Assembly (NCBI GenBank): GCA_023131935.1
Contig: JAGLYY010000234.1
Span: forward strand, 1 to 6,635
Source of the DNA: Spirochaetales bacterium
GTDB taxonomy: Bacteria; Spirochaetota; Spirochaetia; JAGLYY01
Length of the DNA stretch: 6,635 nt
Direction of reading: 5' to 3'
Below the pieces are notes generated by a model. It saw only the letters and a program-made list of their open reading frames with translations, made no database searches and had not been told where the DNA came from. Both the position numbers and the translations under genes were made by a program. Of this stretch, positions 6,090 through 6,635 are shown one piece after another (within the stretch, counting starts at the first letter, position 1; each line of letters opens with the position of its first letter).

Positions 6090-6635
6090 AACAGAAATTA
6101 CTTCAGATTTACTTTTGGCAAACAGGATAATGTCAAGAGCGGCATCTAGTATTTCCGGACTATCGGTCTCTTTTATTATTATCTTCTCCGGGTCTGATAC
6201 CCCGAATTTCCTTGAAATCTGTTTAATCAGAATATTCTGCTTATCTATTATTTCACCTTTTTCAATAAGCTGTTCAGCGAGTGTCATAAAAACCTCTCTT
6301 CCAGGTTCCGGTAAAAACCTTGTACTCTTCTCTACATCATCAAATGTGATATCAGAGGCATAAGAAAGGTACCTTAACACGCTCTCTAAAAACTGGGTAC
6401 CTTTCTCCTCTCCGTAATACAATTTACCCAACATAAGGAAATCTTTCAAATGATTTCTCAAGTTTTCCGTATCAAATATGTTTTTCTGAATCAGAAGACC
6501 TATTCTCAATGCTGTTTTTGTGAAAAGCTTATCTTTTATTTCCTTATCAGTTAGTTCAGACAGGTCAACTAGAAGATAATCAAATGCCGGTATAAACGAA
6601 AATAGATCTTGGCCATACTCATGGAAAGTGTATTG
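6075..6635 (-). CDS. Rpn-family nuclease / putative transposase, C-terminal part, N-terminus beyond window
   Basis: The frame is open from the window end for 186 codons to TAA at 6075-6077, so the N-terminus is missing; the internal TTG at 6509 is not a credible start because family-like sequence continues upstream of it. The visible part begins with an F-x-P-x-F-x-YLLVDLSEL stretch (12-28) and KLFTKTALRIGLLIQK (36-51). This is the pattern that follows the catalytic core in Rpn proteins (PF04754, 'Transposase_31', recombination-promoting nucleases; also called putative transposase or invertase). The PD-(D/E)XK catalytic residues themselves would lie in the missing first hundred or so residues, so activity cannot be judged. 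The C-terminal half is helical and charged, with EQLIEKGEIIDKQNILIKQI resembling the usual family tail. It is AT-rich and convergent with the thr operon. No terminal inverted repeats or target duplications are visible, so it is not called an insertion sequence. Confidence 0.75.
   Translation of the reverse strand, partial: QYTFHEYGQDLFSFIPAFDYLLVDLSELTDKEIKDKLFTKTALRIGLLIQKNIFDTENLRNHLKDFLMLGKLYYGEEKGTQFLESVLRYLSYASDITFDDVEKSTRFLPEPGREVFMTLAEQLIEKGEIIDKQNILIKQISRKFGVSDPEKIIIKETDSPEILDAALDIILFAKSKSEVISVLEKT

Noticed and set aside
6507..6509. TTG as the start of the right-hand minus-strand gene
   Set aside because: The same frame stays open to the window end with Rpn-like sequence, so the gene is cut by the window and does not begin here.
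6000..6635. Insertion sequence at the right end
   Set aside because: No terminal inverted repeats, target duplications or transposase catalytic motif can be seen; the Rpn family name alone does not make it a mobile element.

Overview
The window holds a compact threonine-biosynthesis operon on the + strand. It is flanked by two AT-richer, minus-strand genes that both run off the window edges. From left to right: a prephenate dehydrogenase-like gene (tyrA type, 3' end cut off by the window start); a 135-bp divergent intergenic region with a perfect 18-bp palindrome just ahead of the operon; thrA (bifunctional aspartokinase / homoserine dehydrogenase, 855 aa); thrC (threonine synthase, 458 aa from the start chosen here); a 402-aa alkaline-phosphatase-superfamily protein of the archaeal-type phosphoglycerate mutase (ApgM) family, probably serving as the operon's homoserine kinase; a short intergenic stretch with a hairpin; and the C-terminal part of an Rpn-type (PD-(D/E)XK nuclease / putative transposase) gene.

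The three operon genes are packed as a translational unit. There is 1 nt between the thrA stop and the thrC start, and a 4-nt ATGA overlap between thrC and the third gene. Together they would make aspartyl phosphate (ThrA kinase half), convert aspartate semialdehyde to homoserine (ThrA dehydrogenase half), phosphorylate homoserine (third gene, inferred) and form threonine (ThrC). Aspartate-semialdehyde dehydrogenase (asd) and a classical GHMP-type thrB are not in the window. No threonine-rich leader peptide or attenuator is visible. The palindrome suggests repressor or activator control, and the ACT-like regulatory region of ThrA suggests allosteric control by threonine.

The organism is a bacterium. 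The combination of a fused ThrA, an ApgM-type gene in the thr operon, a TyrA of the HPMFGP type and an Rpn-family gene would fit a spirochaete or, less well given the GC-rich operon, a Bacteroidota member. This is an impression from gene families, not a demonstrated assignment. Base composition changes sharply: sampled 60-base lines are 33-40% GC in tyrA, 55-70% in the operon and 32% in the Rpn gene, so the operon may have a different history from its flanks.

I see no RNA genes, CRISPR arrays, complete insertion sequences or phage genes. Nothing here is clearly a new system. The points most worth following are the non-classical homoserine kinase, the operator-like palindrome, a 9-bp in-frame repeat inside an unusual ThrA insertion, and a possible remnant of a fourth gene downstream of the operon.
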